NCBI GenBank assembly: GCA_003344405.1
Contig: NOWV01000181.1
Span: 96,367 to 160,366 of the forward strand
Direction of reading: 5' to 3'
From: Trichoplax sp. H2
Taxonomy: Eukaryota; Placozoa; Uniplacotomia; Trichoplacea
DNA: 64,000 nt
Under the pieces are notes generated by a model. That model made no database searches and was not told the DNA's origin. It saw only the letters and a list, made by a program, of their open reading frames with translations. Below are positions 1 through 10,903 of this stretch, piece by piece (within the stretch, counting starts at the first letter, position 1; the number at the start of each line of letters is the position of its first letter). A program made the translations under genes and the position numbers.

Positions 1-73
1 AAGGTTCACTGTTAGAAAGGAAATCAATTGTGATTCAAAATGACGATAATCAATAACTGCTAATACTGACAAG

Positions 74-188
74 CCGCTTCATTCCAATTTTTCAAACAAC
101 ATCTGAACTCTATTTGTGCAGTTGCGAGTATCTAGTCGATAAACTTGAGTCCAGTTTTTCCGACTTGAACTCAGTAACAAATTTGAAG
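74..188 (+). CDS. possible exon of an unidentified gene cut by the left edge
   Basis: An open stretch of 38 codons lies between an acceptor-like AG at 72-73 and a strong donor (GTGAGT at 189). It reads as a balanced protein segment with two Cys in a C-S-C-E-Y context and an acidic run near the end. It ends in phase 0. The small TIR gene that follows has its own ATG at 1210, so this exon probably belongs to another gene whose other exons are outside the window or unrecognised. No family was recognised, and a chance open frame is possible. Confidence 0.28.
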
Positions 189-1209
189 GTGAGTAAATAA
201 TAATTAATTTCATTACAGATTGAATCAAGGTCGATTCTTCTTTACTGAACTCATTAACTAAGCATGGTAGTTATTGGCTATATGCAAGAGCTTTATGATC
301 AATATAGAAAATGCACTATTACGTCAATGACTAAAATTTTAACTCAGTAATTGACTAAATTTTCTAATCGTATATACCATACGGTATGTCTGTCATCAAG
401 TTCGAATTAGTAAGTTACGTCTGAGTGACATGCATTAAATTCAATCTAATATGCTAGAAATTGGGTAAGTTAGTGGTTGTTTGAGCATTCTTTACCCTGT
501 AGTCTATAATTTTAAAAGTGAATTTTTTGGTCTTCCATTATTAGTATTCATGCTTCATATTTTACTTAATTGCCTGCACTGCAATCACACTAATACTCAT
601 AATTATGTTCAGAAGCAGTAATGTGTTAATTTTTATGATTAATAAAGTATCAGGAAGAACTGATCAATTCTTATCAGAAGAATTATAATTTGCACGATAG
701 GTAGAAGATGTAAAGTTTCACCTTAGCTTAACAATTAGATTATTCTAACAACTTTGAAATATTTCCAATTTCTACCGTATCATATCTTCAACAGTTACTT
801 TATTAGCAAGGTGAATATTTACCGGTATGGTAACCTGCAGTGTTTTCTACAATTACCAACTATAAGACGTTAATGACAAATAATAAAGTTGTCAAATCAG
901 GCAGCTAGCCGTCAGCCTTATATTCACCTTCTGTTCTGTCTCATGGAAGGTTGTCGAGTGGCACATTCTATTTCCTTCACAGTCATCCATCCTAGATTAA
1001 TTCTTTATAGCTAACGGCAACAGGCTAATCAAGCTATTTCAGTGGAAGTTATAATACATACCTTGACACATTTAACTAAGTGAGATTTTATTAGATATGT
1101 AAGAGATATTTTATTACACGCAAAACTTGACTTTATTTTACTTTGTTTTGCTAACTTTAAATCTTATTGCATTATTTCTTCAAAGACTTCAATACTCCAG
1201 TAATTGCAA
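189..1209. other. AT-rich stretch, no gene seen
   Basis: I find no long open frame or recognisable domain here. It holds either an intron of the preceding possible exon or the upstream region of the TIR gene. Confidence 0.5.
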
Positions 1210-2628
1210 ATGGATATAATTGGTAAGTGAAATTAAATTACACTAAAATGAATCAGTAAATTTCCATCATAATAAGCGATAGTTGAGTAACAAATTTATA
1301 AATTAAAATAAATTAAACCTGCTATCATAAATCTTATATGGTCTATACTATGTAATCATTACTGGTGTAGATGTGTTTATTAGTTTTAACAGCACAAAGT
1401 ATGATCAAGCAGAGTGTATAAAAGAGATTTTAGAAAATAGATTTCCAAACTTAAAAATAAGAATGCACGAAAATCAAGTGCTTTCCGGAGATAATTTGAC
1501 CCTAGAAAAGGATTATAACATCTGTTCCGCCAAGGTACTTTTAACAATGATTGATTAGAAAACTTGCATTAATGATAAAGGTCTGTTAAGATTTCCAATT
1601 AACCCTAAAAAGATAACCAAACAGAAGAAAACATAGGTTGATCAGGCTATCTTTTATCATTCTTATCCATATTTCTATAGCAGTGATATTGAATAACGAA
1701 TAATGGTTCGAGGTATCGGTGATTCATAAGACTATTTTCTATACTTGATGCTTGTAGATATTCATATGTTGTTTAAGTCAAGATTATGCAGACTCAGTAT
1801 GCTGCTGTAAGGAACTGGAGCGGGCATTTGAACTGGCTAAGCCGATTATACCAGTTTTATTGGAAAATTTCGATATCGAAAACGGACTAACCAATAATCT
1901 GACAAGGCAAAACTTATTCCCATATATCTGTGGCAGAAGATCTTTCAACCTAATTTATAATCAAGGTTTCAATAGCTATTCCCTATCTGAAAATATGCTG
2001 CATCTTCTAGATTCATTAAAATCATGGGTAAGAATTACGTAATTTACTAGCCCAATATCAGGTTAAAAGTTCTTGAAAATTAATTTAGGATATATATCAT
2101 ATAAATAATAATAGAAATGGATATACCATGATTTATGATATATTCAATATGAGTTTATTCATATAATATTCAATGTCGTGAGTTTATTCGCATTACCTAG
2201 AAGAAATGTTTAAGAAGGCCAAGTTTATAATCTAGGTTGTAGGAAGTAATGACAGAATTTCAGCCATGAACCAACATTCAAGCGCTTCTATCCACGACTC
2301 GGGCAATGGTAAATATTGTTTGTGTAAATGAATGAAAAGATATTTTTCCAAAGTAAAAATATTTCGATTTATTGTAGGATTAATAAGCGTAGGAATGAGC
2401 TTATAGTTTGTGCGATCTGGAATGATACAAAAATTTAACTTAATTATTTGATGGATAACTTTTGTTACTAGTAAATCACATCCAATAAAGTGATTGACGC
2501 CTATGTTATGATCGATGATATGAATACGTAAAAATATAATTATTTCAGCTTTTCATGAGCAAAGTAAATCTTCTAGGATTATTACTAAAAGCAAATACCG
2601 TAGATATAATTGTAAACAATTTCATTAA
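1210..2628 (+). CDS. small TIR-domain protein, about 199 aa
   Basis: Proposed exons: 1210-1222, 1371-1534, 1758-2027, 2236-2308, 2549-2628. The ATG at 1210 begins M-D-I-I and joins in phase 1 to D-V-F-I-S-F, the classic first strand of a TIR domain. Residues 5-149 make a whole TIR fold: an H-E-N-Q-V-L-S-G-D BB-loop region (about 36-45), I-F-I-C-C-L-S near 60-66, C-C-C-K-E-L near 74-79, K-P-I-I-P-V-L soon after, and a late Y-I-C-G. The Glu in C-K-E-L (E78) aligns with the Glu that is catalytic in NAD-cleaving TIR enzymes; the usual Trp before the Cys is replaced by Cys. No receptor, LRR or death domain is joined to it, so this looks like a TIR-only protein, either an adaptor or a NADase (inference). 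The tail after residue 150 and the last exon are uncertain; another phase-compatible last exon lies at 3000-3121. Confidence 0.75.
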
Positions 2629-2999
2629 ATTGATACAGCTTCACAAGAGATCACAGCATTCTAGCATAAACGTACTTTTGGCTCTTAGTATATCAACAAT
2701 GACATTTATATATTTATGTTTTTGCTGTTTAAATATAATGAACTCAAATGCGTCATCTCAAATACAAACTTAGCAACATTTGTTTATTTTCTAATTTCAC
2801 TTGATCAGACAGTCTGATAGTTTCTTATATATTATTTATCCTCAGCTAAAATAGAAAATTTTAGCTACGGTTTCTGACCAGCAAAATAAGTGCTTATAAA
2901 AAATATTTTTGAAATTGTTGTGATTTATCAAATTTATGAGCTTTAGCTAGTAACTTATTACTAGGTGCGATTTCATAATTTTAATATCATTTGTATTAG

Positions 3000-3121
3000 C
3001 TGCAACAGTGGAAGTACAGCAAAGCTGCGAGATGGATCCAAGGGCTGATCAAGGTTTGACGAACATACTTTTCTGCAATGACTACGCTGCATGCAGATTA
3101 GGCGTAATGTTTTTATATTAA
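3000..3121 (+). CDS. possible alternative terminal exon of the TIR gene
   Basis: After an acceptor-like TTGTATTAG, a phase-1-compatible open frame of about 40 codons runs to TAA at 3119-3121. It contains polar residues and three Cys (Q-S-C-E-M-D-P, F-C-N-D-Y-A-A-C-R). It could replace exon 2549-2628 because both join in phase 1 to the exon ending at 2308. No domain is recognised. Confidence 0.25.
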
Positions 3122-4010
3122 TCGCAAATAAGCTAATGAAAATCTAGATAAGATATAAACTGTTAAAGCAATTATATACCATGACAACGTATAATAATGT
3201 TCGTTATAAAATAGTAGAATTACATCAGTTCATCAAAATAATGCAGAATTATGCAAGCGATAGAATTTCATGATTTAGGTGGATTGGATACTTTTTAATA
3301 AATGCGTTTGTCATATATGCTAATGCTATGTGGCGAGGGTTATTTGAAGTTATTTTTAGCTAAAACCAGTTTAATTATAGTACAATCCTTTTCAAGGCGT
3401 CTTTAAATAAAATTCGTTTAATATCATTGATATTCATATAATTTCAAAAATTCTTTTTTATGTATTTAGCCGCCAACCCGGTCTCCAAGTTATGGTCCAG
3501 CCTACTAGACAAAATTAGTCAATTTTTGCCGGGATATTAGGTTGAACCTAACTCAAGAAAATCGGCCTTGCAATATGTATCAAACTTTAGCAACAGCTTA
3601 GCTTGTAATACTTGATTTTAATCACTGGTCACTTGATGCTTATTAATTCACAATTAGCAGTACTTGCCAGTACACTAAAAAACTATTATTACAATTTGTT
3701 ACCCTGCTTTAGTCGCAATTTGATAAAATATCGCAAACAAGATCTGATAGTTTTATCTATCATATTTACAGTAATGATCATATATTCACCTTCAATGACT
3801 AGAAGATTATGTACAACGCATCCATTTTGATCATATTCTATACAATAAAATGGAAATTCCCAATAGTTTTATTCTTCAAAAATTAAAGCTATTCAAGTAT
3901 TTTACCGATTGTAACAACTATGCTGATACCCTTTTGACTATTGAAGATTTAATTTATTTCTATGTGAACATCTTTCATAAAGTACCAGTATCAACGAAAT
4001 AAATCACCCC

Positions 4011-4343
4011 AAGCAAGATGTTTTAATAAATATGGATCAATAGTTTACATACATATATTTCTAAACTTGTTGATGATAGATAGAAGCGAGTAAAAATTGC
4101 TATAAAATCTAGACAAACTATTAGGATAATCATCAAGCATAAGTAATGAGTTACTCTATGCAATAGAACGCTAATCGAACAGTCAAAAGCTTCAAATATT
4201 ATTTTAAGAAACTTTAAGTGTAACTATATTTGGGCTGTGTAGTAAAATTGCACGAAATAGAAGTAAAAGAAATCCAATCCCATTACCAGCAGAATTATAG
4301 AGGTATTATCTTGAAGCGAAGTTGGTATAACGATGTCATGCTG
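4011..4343 (+). repeat. 333-bp block duplicated beside the N gap (copy 1)
   Basis: This block matches 10375-10707 over its whole 333 bp with one difference that I can find (AGTAAAAG here, AGTAATAG there). The edges are abrupt on both sides. No coding potential or terminal inverted repeat is evident. Confidence 0.92.
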
Positions 4344-5240
4344 CGGTAGTGTTTGAAATGTTCAATTTGATTAGATAAAAGTACGAAAATGTTAATTCCG
4401 AAAATGTGATTGTAAATAAATACAAGACCCTCATTGAAAAACTATAATATCATTGCTAGTAAATTTTCCATCTAAATGAATGGTAATTAACTAATGCACT
4501 AAAATGATGGTATACTCTTAATGCAAGAAAATTGAATTACCTTGGTGGTACTGATATGGTTACATAGCGTTATATTTCTACAACAGCTTTGATTCGCGAT
4601 TTTAGCTGTCTAAAAATTGATATATCGCGCGTTAAATTATTCATTGTTGCCATGCTACTACGCTTATGGCTAATGATGAGAAAATTTTATACTTTCTAAA
4701 TTAGCTGTTGCCATGCTGCATACAATAAACGGCATCCATTAAACATTATAGTTTATGTGCAACACATGCATATATGCACACTTCTTAGCGTAGGGTAGCA
4801 GCAAGTATCACTTGTAATGCCATTAAGATGTTATGTAACAAGCTAGTAACTACCGTAGAACAAATCCTATCACTGCTGCACTAATAGTCTAACTGACTAT
4901 GACCTGAAACTGTTAATTAAAAATGTTTAAATAGTTTAGTGCTAATACTTTTCAAAGTTACCTCTTTTTGCGAAATACTGGTGGTGAATATAATACACAT
5001 TAGTGCATAGTAGTGATTATAGTATTTATCACCAAGAAACAATTTAGAGTGCAGCTTCCCTCAACGAGGTCTTAAATTTCAACTATATAATTATATAAAA
5101 TACACTAATCTAATGATTTTTAATTTTACGCAAATTTTATTTTCATTCTAAGTTTTGCGCAAGTTTTGACTACGCCGTTATTATTTCATTATAAGAATCG
5201 TATTGAATCTTTGATTTGAAATTTTTCATTTTCTAAATAA

Positions 5241-6255
5241 GATTCGAATGAGGGCAGACCCTAACTCAGGATACGCTTCGTACTTAAAGTGTACACAGGT
5301 AAGGTATCCTGTAGTGTAGAAACAGGCCTTGGTTCGAGAGTCGTGAAGGATTTAACTCGGGACTTGAAGGAGAGAAATTTTCATTTTTACATGGATAACT
5401 TCTTCACGAGTACCGAGTTATTTCTGGAGCGACCATCTAAGGGGGTATATTGCTGCGGAACTGCCAGGCAAAACCGTAAAGGTTGGCCTCGAGAATTGCG
5501 TGGTAATAGAATCGTGAAGAAGCGAGGTGATAGTAAAAGTTTACAGTGCGGTACACTAGCAGCCTCAATTTGGTATGATAATAAACAAGTTCGTTCCTTG
5601 TTTATTACATGCACGAATCCATAAGCGTCAACGATAAAACTTAAACGCAAATCTGGTGATTCAATTGAGGTCGCTAGTCCATCAGTTGTACCTCATTATG
5701 TAAAGTTTATGGGAGGTGTGGGATAGGACTGATCAACTCAGAGCTGCCTATCCTACCAGGAGAAAGTCCAGAAAGTGATGGAAGTACCTTTTCTGGTTTT
5801 TATTAGATCAATCGATTGTAAATACATTCGTCTGCTTGTTGCAATCTGCTGATCACTGAAGGACAACGAGATCAGGGAAACACCGAAGGCGAGGACCGAA
5901 GCAGTTTCGAACGAAACTAGTGAAGCTACTAATTTCGACTTTCCTAGGGAGTCGAAAGCGTCTTTTTGATTCAAATAGGTTTGAAGACAATGATATACAC
6001 TTGGTAGTGCCATCGAAGAAACCTCGTAGATGTCATTGCGGCGCGAAGAAGTTCAAATAAAGAAAGCAAACAAAATTGGAATGCGACTCGTGCAAGGTAA
6101 ACTAGGATGAACTCTTCAACGTAACATAACATATATATAAGCGATTAATAAATCGTCATCTATTTATCTCTTCATCAAATTAGATTGGCTTGTGTGCTGA
6201 ATGCTTCAAGCCATACCATGAAGAACTGAAGAGGATGCGAATGACTTTAGCTAAA
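5241..6255 (+). pseudogene. decayed piggyBac-type transposase (DDE_Tnp_1_7) remnant
   Basis: Only the C-terminal half of a piggyBac transposase is left. In order: R-A-D-P-N-S-G-Y-A-S-Y-L then V-Y-T-G-K (the family's GY...VYTGK motif, with a one-base frame change between the parts), L-G-S-R-V-V, Y-M-D-N-F-F-T-S containing one expected catalytic Asp, G-T-A-R-Q-N-R-K-G-W-P, then after further frame changes M-G-G-V followed by in-frame stops where the last catalytic Asp should be, D-Q-L-R-A-A-Y-P, F-W-F-L-L-D-Q-S-I-V-N, and a cysteine-rich end (R-R-C-H-C ... C-D-S-C and L-C-A-E-C-F-K-P-Y-H). The two parts of the Cys region are separated by 6097-6183, which has GT...AG ends and looks like an intron or later insertion. 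Several stops and frame changes make it non-functional. The N-terminal half, terminal repeats and TTAA duplications were not found. Confidence 0.92.
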
Positions 6256-8220
6256 GGCTGTAGCCACTGGGATAGTACTAGTTTAATTTAATTTGTGTTA
6301 ATTGATAATGCCCAGCTACCAAGCTCCTGTTATTGCGTTGCTTAGGTTTTAGGTTATATAAATTTTAGCTGGTACTGTTTTTAGTTATAAATTGTGTATA
6401 TTCAAGTTTCGTTATTGTTTTGAAATTTCTGGCGACAGCCACTGTGCTTCTGTAGTAATTAACGATGAATGTAGCTTATATAGTTTCCCTAGATAATGCT
6501 ATTTAAAAATTTACGCTCGCATTGCCTTTTGTGTTAGTAGCTAATATGCTCCTGATAGAAATTATATACGATTGCCTTTGAGCCAGCTTCAGCTGCTTCC
6601 TCATTCCTTGTTATAATTCAGATGTAATAAATTTAAATCTTTACGTATTTCTAACTTGCAGTATGATTGTGATATTTGGGGGATATGCTTAAAAGCGCTG
6701 CAGAATAACATAAGCTTAGCTTTATTGATACGAAACTAACTATGCATCGTTTCAAACCTAATCAATCTCTAGGTTTAAACATTATCAATAGATCAGTTTA
6801 TTACATTGCAAGTATTATAACATGAAGCTCTTGGTCTCTACATGAGTGACAAGTACAGCAAAGTGAAGGAATGAGACTAAGTAAACCTGAACAAAAGTTT
6901 TGTGTCCATTACGATTTTTTAAATAATATTGAAGATTTCAATAAGCTAAAATGATCTTAACATTTCTTCTATTACTTCGCTTTATGCTCGTTGTAGCTTA
7001 AAATGTTTCCTGAATCAAGAGTAACATATTTTCTTGAATCATAGGCTTGTATTTTAATTTTTGATTCGATAGTTACTAACCCTGCATAAATATTAGCTTT
7101 GTTCGTTCGATAGATTGTTTATTTAAAACTAGTTAGTGTAACCTCCCAGGGAATTGTTTTTCTATACGAGAAGACCTAACGTGTTGCTCACGTATATCTA
7201 TGTAGTTTCTAAACTTCTTGAAATAATTGTTAGTGAGGATCCTGAAAGGATCCCTACTCTCGCAAGTACACTACTTGTAAACTTTTCTATAAGTTCTATA
7301 GGGTAGTCCATAGCAATTCCTACTAACGTATAATAATATTGCTAATTTATTCAACAATAAGGGCGATATGTTACCGTCGCCAGTGCATTATCAAACATAA
7401 CTTATAGTCAAAACTTAATTATGATTTCTTCCAATTTGAACTTTTAATACTTATTGGTTAAGGTACCCAAAAAAATTTACGACTGTGCTCTCCTCTACGA
7501 ATGGAACTTTATTGCTGAACTAATTTCCAACTAAAAACGATTACATCAAATGAAATTTTACAGAAATAGTATAGATACCTTACCAATAGCTCTCTACTTT
7601 TTGAATGGCGTAATCTTCACCGAGCAAATGGCTTATAAGGACATTGTTTAAACGTAAGAGATATATGATAAAGTCAATCCATTAGAGCGGCTGCACGAAA
7701 TAAAGGGTTAATTACTAAATATTCATTCTAAACTTTTATAGGAAAATGAATACGATAATTAAGAACTGATACCTCTATTTACATACGTTACTTTACGTAG
7801 GCTACTAGAAAGCTGAATTATTTGAAACTTGCATTTTCTAAACTTAAAAAGCTGCCGTGTAAATTGATTCGATGTTTGCCTGTAGGATGATCAAATGGAG
7901 TATCAATACGAGAACGAGCTCATTTATAAGTTTTATTTGAATTAAACTTGTCGACTAGACTGGTCGAATTTGCTTTACGATGCACAATTCTATCATTGAA
8001 ACCAGCAAATCTACCGATAAATAATCCCTAGTTTACACTCAAGGACATAAATTTGTGGTAGTCAGCTTGAAATGCCCCCAATATATAAATTTATTAATCG
8101 ATATTTAGTTGCTTTATCAAAGGAAAATATGTTATTTTAGTAGAAACCTTCTCGCGACATGAATTAAATACCGCTAATCCAATGATGAAGAAGAAGGTAT
8201 TAATGCATAGAAGTTATTTA
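6256..8220. other. AT-rich intergenic stretch, nothing recognised
   Basis: No coding exon, RNA gene or obvious repeat was recognised on either strand. Confidence 0.5.
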
Positions 8221-8628
8221 GTGTGACCGTGCGCCAGCAAAACACTGGAAAGATATATAAAGGGTCACGGCCCAAACACATAGAGAGTTTTTTACAGTTG
8301 ATCTAGTTAGTGATCTGAGCTGATAAATAATAAAGTAACTCTAAACGCTATCGAATAGTCTCTCACTGAGATTAAGAAAGTTAGTCTTAGTCTGTACTAT
8401 TCATCAAGAGTTAGTTTGAAGAATAGTCGGTGACAGTAAGTAGGTTAGTAGTTGCTAGCCTTGATAGTACAAGTGTCGCAGAGGAGATTTGTGACACATG
8501 GTTACATTAGCCAAGAAAGCAGTAAACGCCTGGCTAGAATATTGGAACAAGAAGCGAAAACTTTTGTGAATCTGGGTAGGTATCAAGATATTTTCACAAG
8601 TACAGTAAGTGTAAATTTACAAGATTAG
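8221..8628 (+). other. TATA-box-like segment followed by short open frames
   Basis: The base composition is less AT-biased than the surroundings. A good TATA box (TATATAAAG, 8254-8262) lies between GTGACC at about 8223 and GGTCAC at about 8263, which are inverted copies of each other. Downstream, two overlapping frames are open: one of about 58 codons ending at 8628, and an ATG at 8498 in a good context giving a 23-residue basic, Trp-containing peptide. This could be the promoter of a short transcript, an LTR-like fragment or chance. No homologue was recognised. Confidence 0.2.
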
Positions 8629-10158
8629 GGGCTACATGAAGAAATTAGGAAATATGTTGGAGATAAATATTACAAATTCCGCTAATTTGCCTCCCTGAAA
8701 GTATTTTAAAATTAAAAAGAAATAAAGTACGTCAATAGTCATGCTAAATTCACTATTATTTTACTATAGACCACAAAAGATGGGTAAATAGATAATAAAA
8801 TGAGAAAATTGGATCAAGATAGCAGGAATACTTTGAGTAGCCCTTTTATGGCCGCAAAATATATATACTGCCCTGATTTTTGCTTTAGTTAAGAACTATG
8901 GGTTTGACATATTTATACTTCATAATCTTAACGTAAAGTATACTTAACTAGATGTAACCGATCTCTAAATATCAATAGAGCTTGAAGGCAAATTTATATG
9001 CTCATATGCTTGTAGTAAATTATAATTTCCTATCTTTCCATTGCAACGAATTTTTAATCGAAAATTTGTAGCATTACTCACGCAGGAATATTTTACATAA
9101 AATATTTTAGTTTTAACTAATATCGAAACATCATAACTACATTTGATAGAGTAAATTTTATATAAACATTTTAATTAAAAAGTGATCTAAAGATTAGAAT
9201 ACTGCCGAAATCAGCACGTTACTTGGAATTTACGCTATTGAAGGTACTGGAGGTTTTTCAATTAATTATTTATTATAAAATGGAACTGTTGCTAATATAT
9301 AATCAAAGAAAATTCCACAAGAGTTGTTAGAGATCATTAAAAAGAACTGATTAGTTATCCGACGAAGAATTTTATCATCCATTGCAAAATGAAAGTTGCG
9401 CTTTAGGTTGCAACTAAACTATAAAAAATTATTAGAACATTTTTTTAATTCATATTATTTCTTGTATAGAGCTAAACTTTATAAGAATAAAGTGGCATCT
9501 AGCAGATTTATTCAAAATTGATGTACTATTTTGATTATTAACGTAAAGTAACACTATAATTATTTTATCCGCTCCATTAGTGATATGTCGGATTTTTGCC
9601 TAGCTTTTTATCTTGATTGATACGAATATACTTCTTCATCGATGGAGTTATATATTCTAAAATATTTCATTGGAAGTGATGCCAATCGGTAATCCTGCAG
9701 TGTGCCGTCTTAAAATATCTGCCATCTATAAATACTTTATTGAGCATGCAGAATACGTCATTTTGTCGTTACCTAATTCAGCAAGAGTATTTTTAATACA
9801 TATTACTATCAACTTTTGCTGAAATCATTACAACTTAGTATATAAGCGATTGCATAGCAGCTATCAATATTTTGGTAATTTAGTAAATTAGTTGGACAGT
9901 TAGTTAGTAGGTTAGTTAGTTAGTTGGTTAGTTAGTTGAATAATCAATTGGTTGCTTGTTCATAAAGTGAGAGGACACTTTTGTAAGGATTTCAGAAATT
10001 AAGATTTGTAAGCTTGAAACTAGCTGATGAAGTATTTTTTAGAGAATTGATCGGCGAACTATAGCTGAGGAAGTAATTTATCGACACAGTAGAAAATTTT
10101 AAAGTAAGAAGAATGAGATTTTTTCGATTTTGTTGTCACGAAACAGCTTTGCAACAAG
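8629..10158. other. AT-rich intergenic stretch with a microsatellite
   Basis: No gene was recognised. The only clear feature is the TTAG-type repeat at 9889-9938. Confidence 0.5.
9889..9938 (+). repeat. imperfect (TTAG)n microsatellite
   Basis: About a dozen imperfect AGTT/TTAG units with occasional GG or GGACAG interruptions. Simple-sequence DNA. Confidence 0.85.
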
Positions 10159-10354
10159 ATAACGTAATGTATGATTTATAAGTCAGTTCCTTGAACCACG
10201 TATCAAGCAACGATATCACCACTGTCATGAATACTTTACTCAACTAGCAAACTATACAAAGACTTAGACGCCTCATATTTTACGTTAAACACTTAGTTTA
10301 AGAATTAACTTTATTACCCGATTTACTGCAATTATACACTCTTCCTCAAGAGTT
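10159..10354 (+). repeat. 196-bp block left of the N gap
   Basis: It matches 10708-10903 with two differences that I can see. It ends exactly at the gap, at the same base (…AAGAGTT) where the right-hand copy continues into unique sequence. An older copy starts near 12465. Confidence 0.92.
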
Positions 10355-10374
10355 NNNNNNNNNNNNNNNNNNNN
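10355..10374. other. assembly gap (20 N)
   Basis: Twenty consecutive N. The true gap size is unknown; both flanks are duplicated sequence. Confidence 0.99.
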
Positions 10375-10707
10375 AAGCAAGATGTTTTAATAAATATGGA
10401 TCAATAGTTTACATACATATATTTCTAAACTTGTTGATGATAGATAGAAGCGAGTAAAAATTGCTATAAAATCTAGACAAACTATTAGGATAATCATCAA
10501 GCATAAGTAATGAGTTACTCTATGCAATAGAACGCTAATCGAACAGTCAAAAGCTTCAAATATTATTTTAAGAAACTTTAAGTGTAACTATATTTGGGCT
10601 GTGTAGTAAAATTGCACGAAATAGAAGTAATAGAAATCCAATCCCATTACCAGCAGAATTATAGAGGTATTATCTTGAAGCGAAGTTGGTATAACGATGT
10701 CATGCTG
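10375..10707 (+). repeat. 333-bp block, copy 2, directly after the gap
   Basis: Almost base-for-base copy of 4011-4343, joined without a spacer to the repeated 196-bp block that starts at 10708. Confidence 0.92.
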
Positions 10708-10903
10708 ATAACGTAATGTATGATTTATAAGTCAGTTCCTTGAACCACGTATCAAGCAACGATATCACCACTATCATGAATACTTTACTCAACTAGCAAA
10801 CTATACAAAGACTTAGACGCCTCGTATTTTACGTTAAACACTTAGTTTAAGAATTAACTTTATTACCCGATTTACTGCAATTATACACTCTTCCTCAAGA
10901 GTT
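10708..10903 (+). repeat. 196-bp block, right-hand copy
   Basis: Second copy of 10159-10354. It continues into sequence (10904-11040) that has a diverged match near 12680-12810, so this copy preserves more of the original repeat. Confidence 0.9.

Larger units (their letters stand above)
2629..5240. other. intergenic, no gene recognised; contains one copy of a duplicated block
   Basis: Apart from the possible exon at 3000-3121 and the block at 4011-4343, I see only short AT-rich open frames without domain resemblance. Confidence 0.5.

Noticed and set aside
3612-3830. 72-codon frame with a hydrophobic stretch
   Set aside because: No start context, splice sites or family resemblance.
8221-8500. 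Full LTR retrotransposon end
   Set aside because: TG...CA ends can be drawn, but there is no matching second LTR, target duplication, primer-binding site or polymerase frame.
9889-9938. TTAG-like repeats as an interstitial telomere
   Set aside because: The unit is four bases and imperfect, not an animal telomere hexamer or TTAGG.
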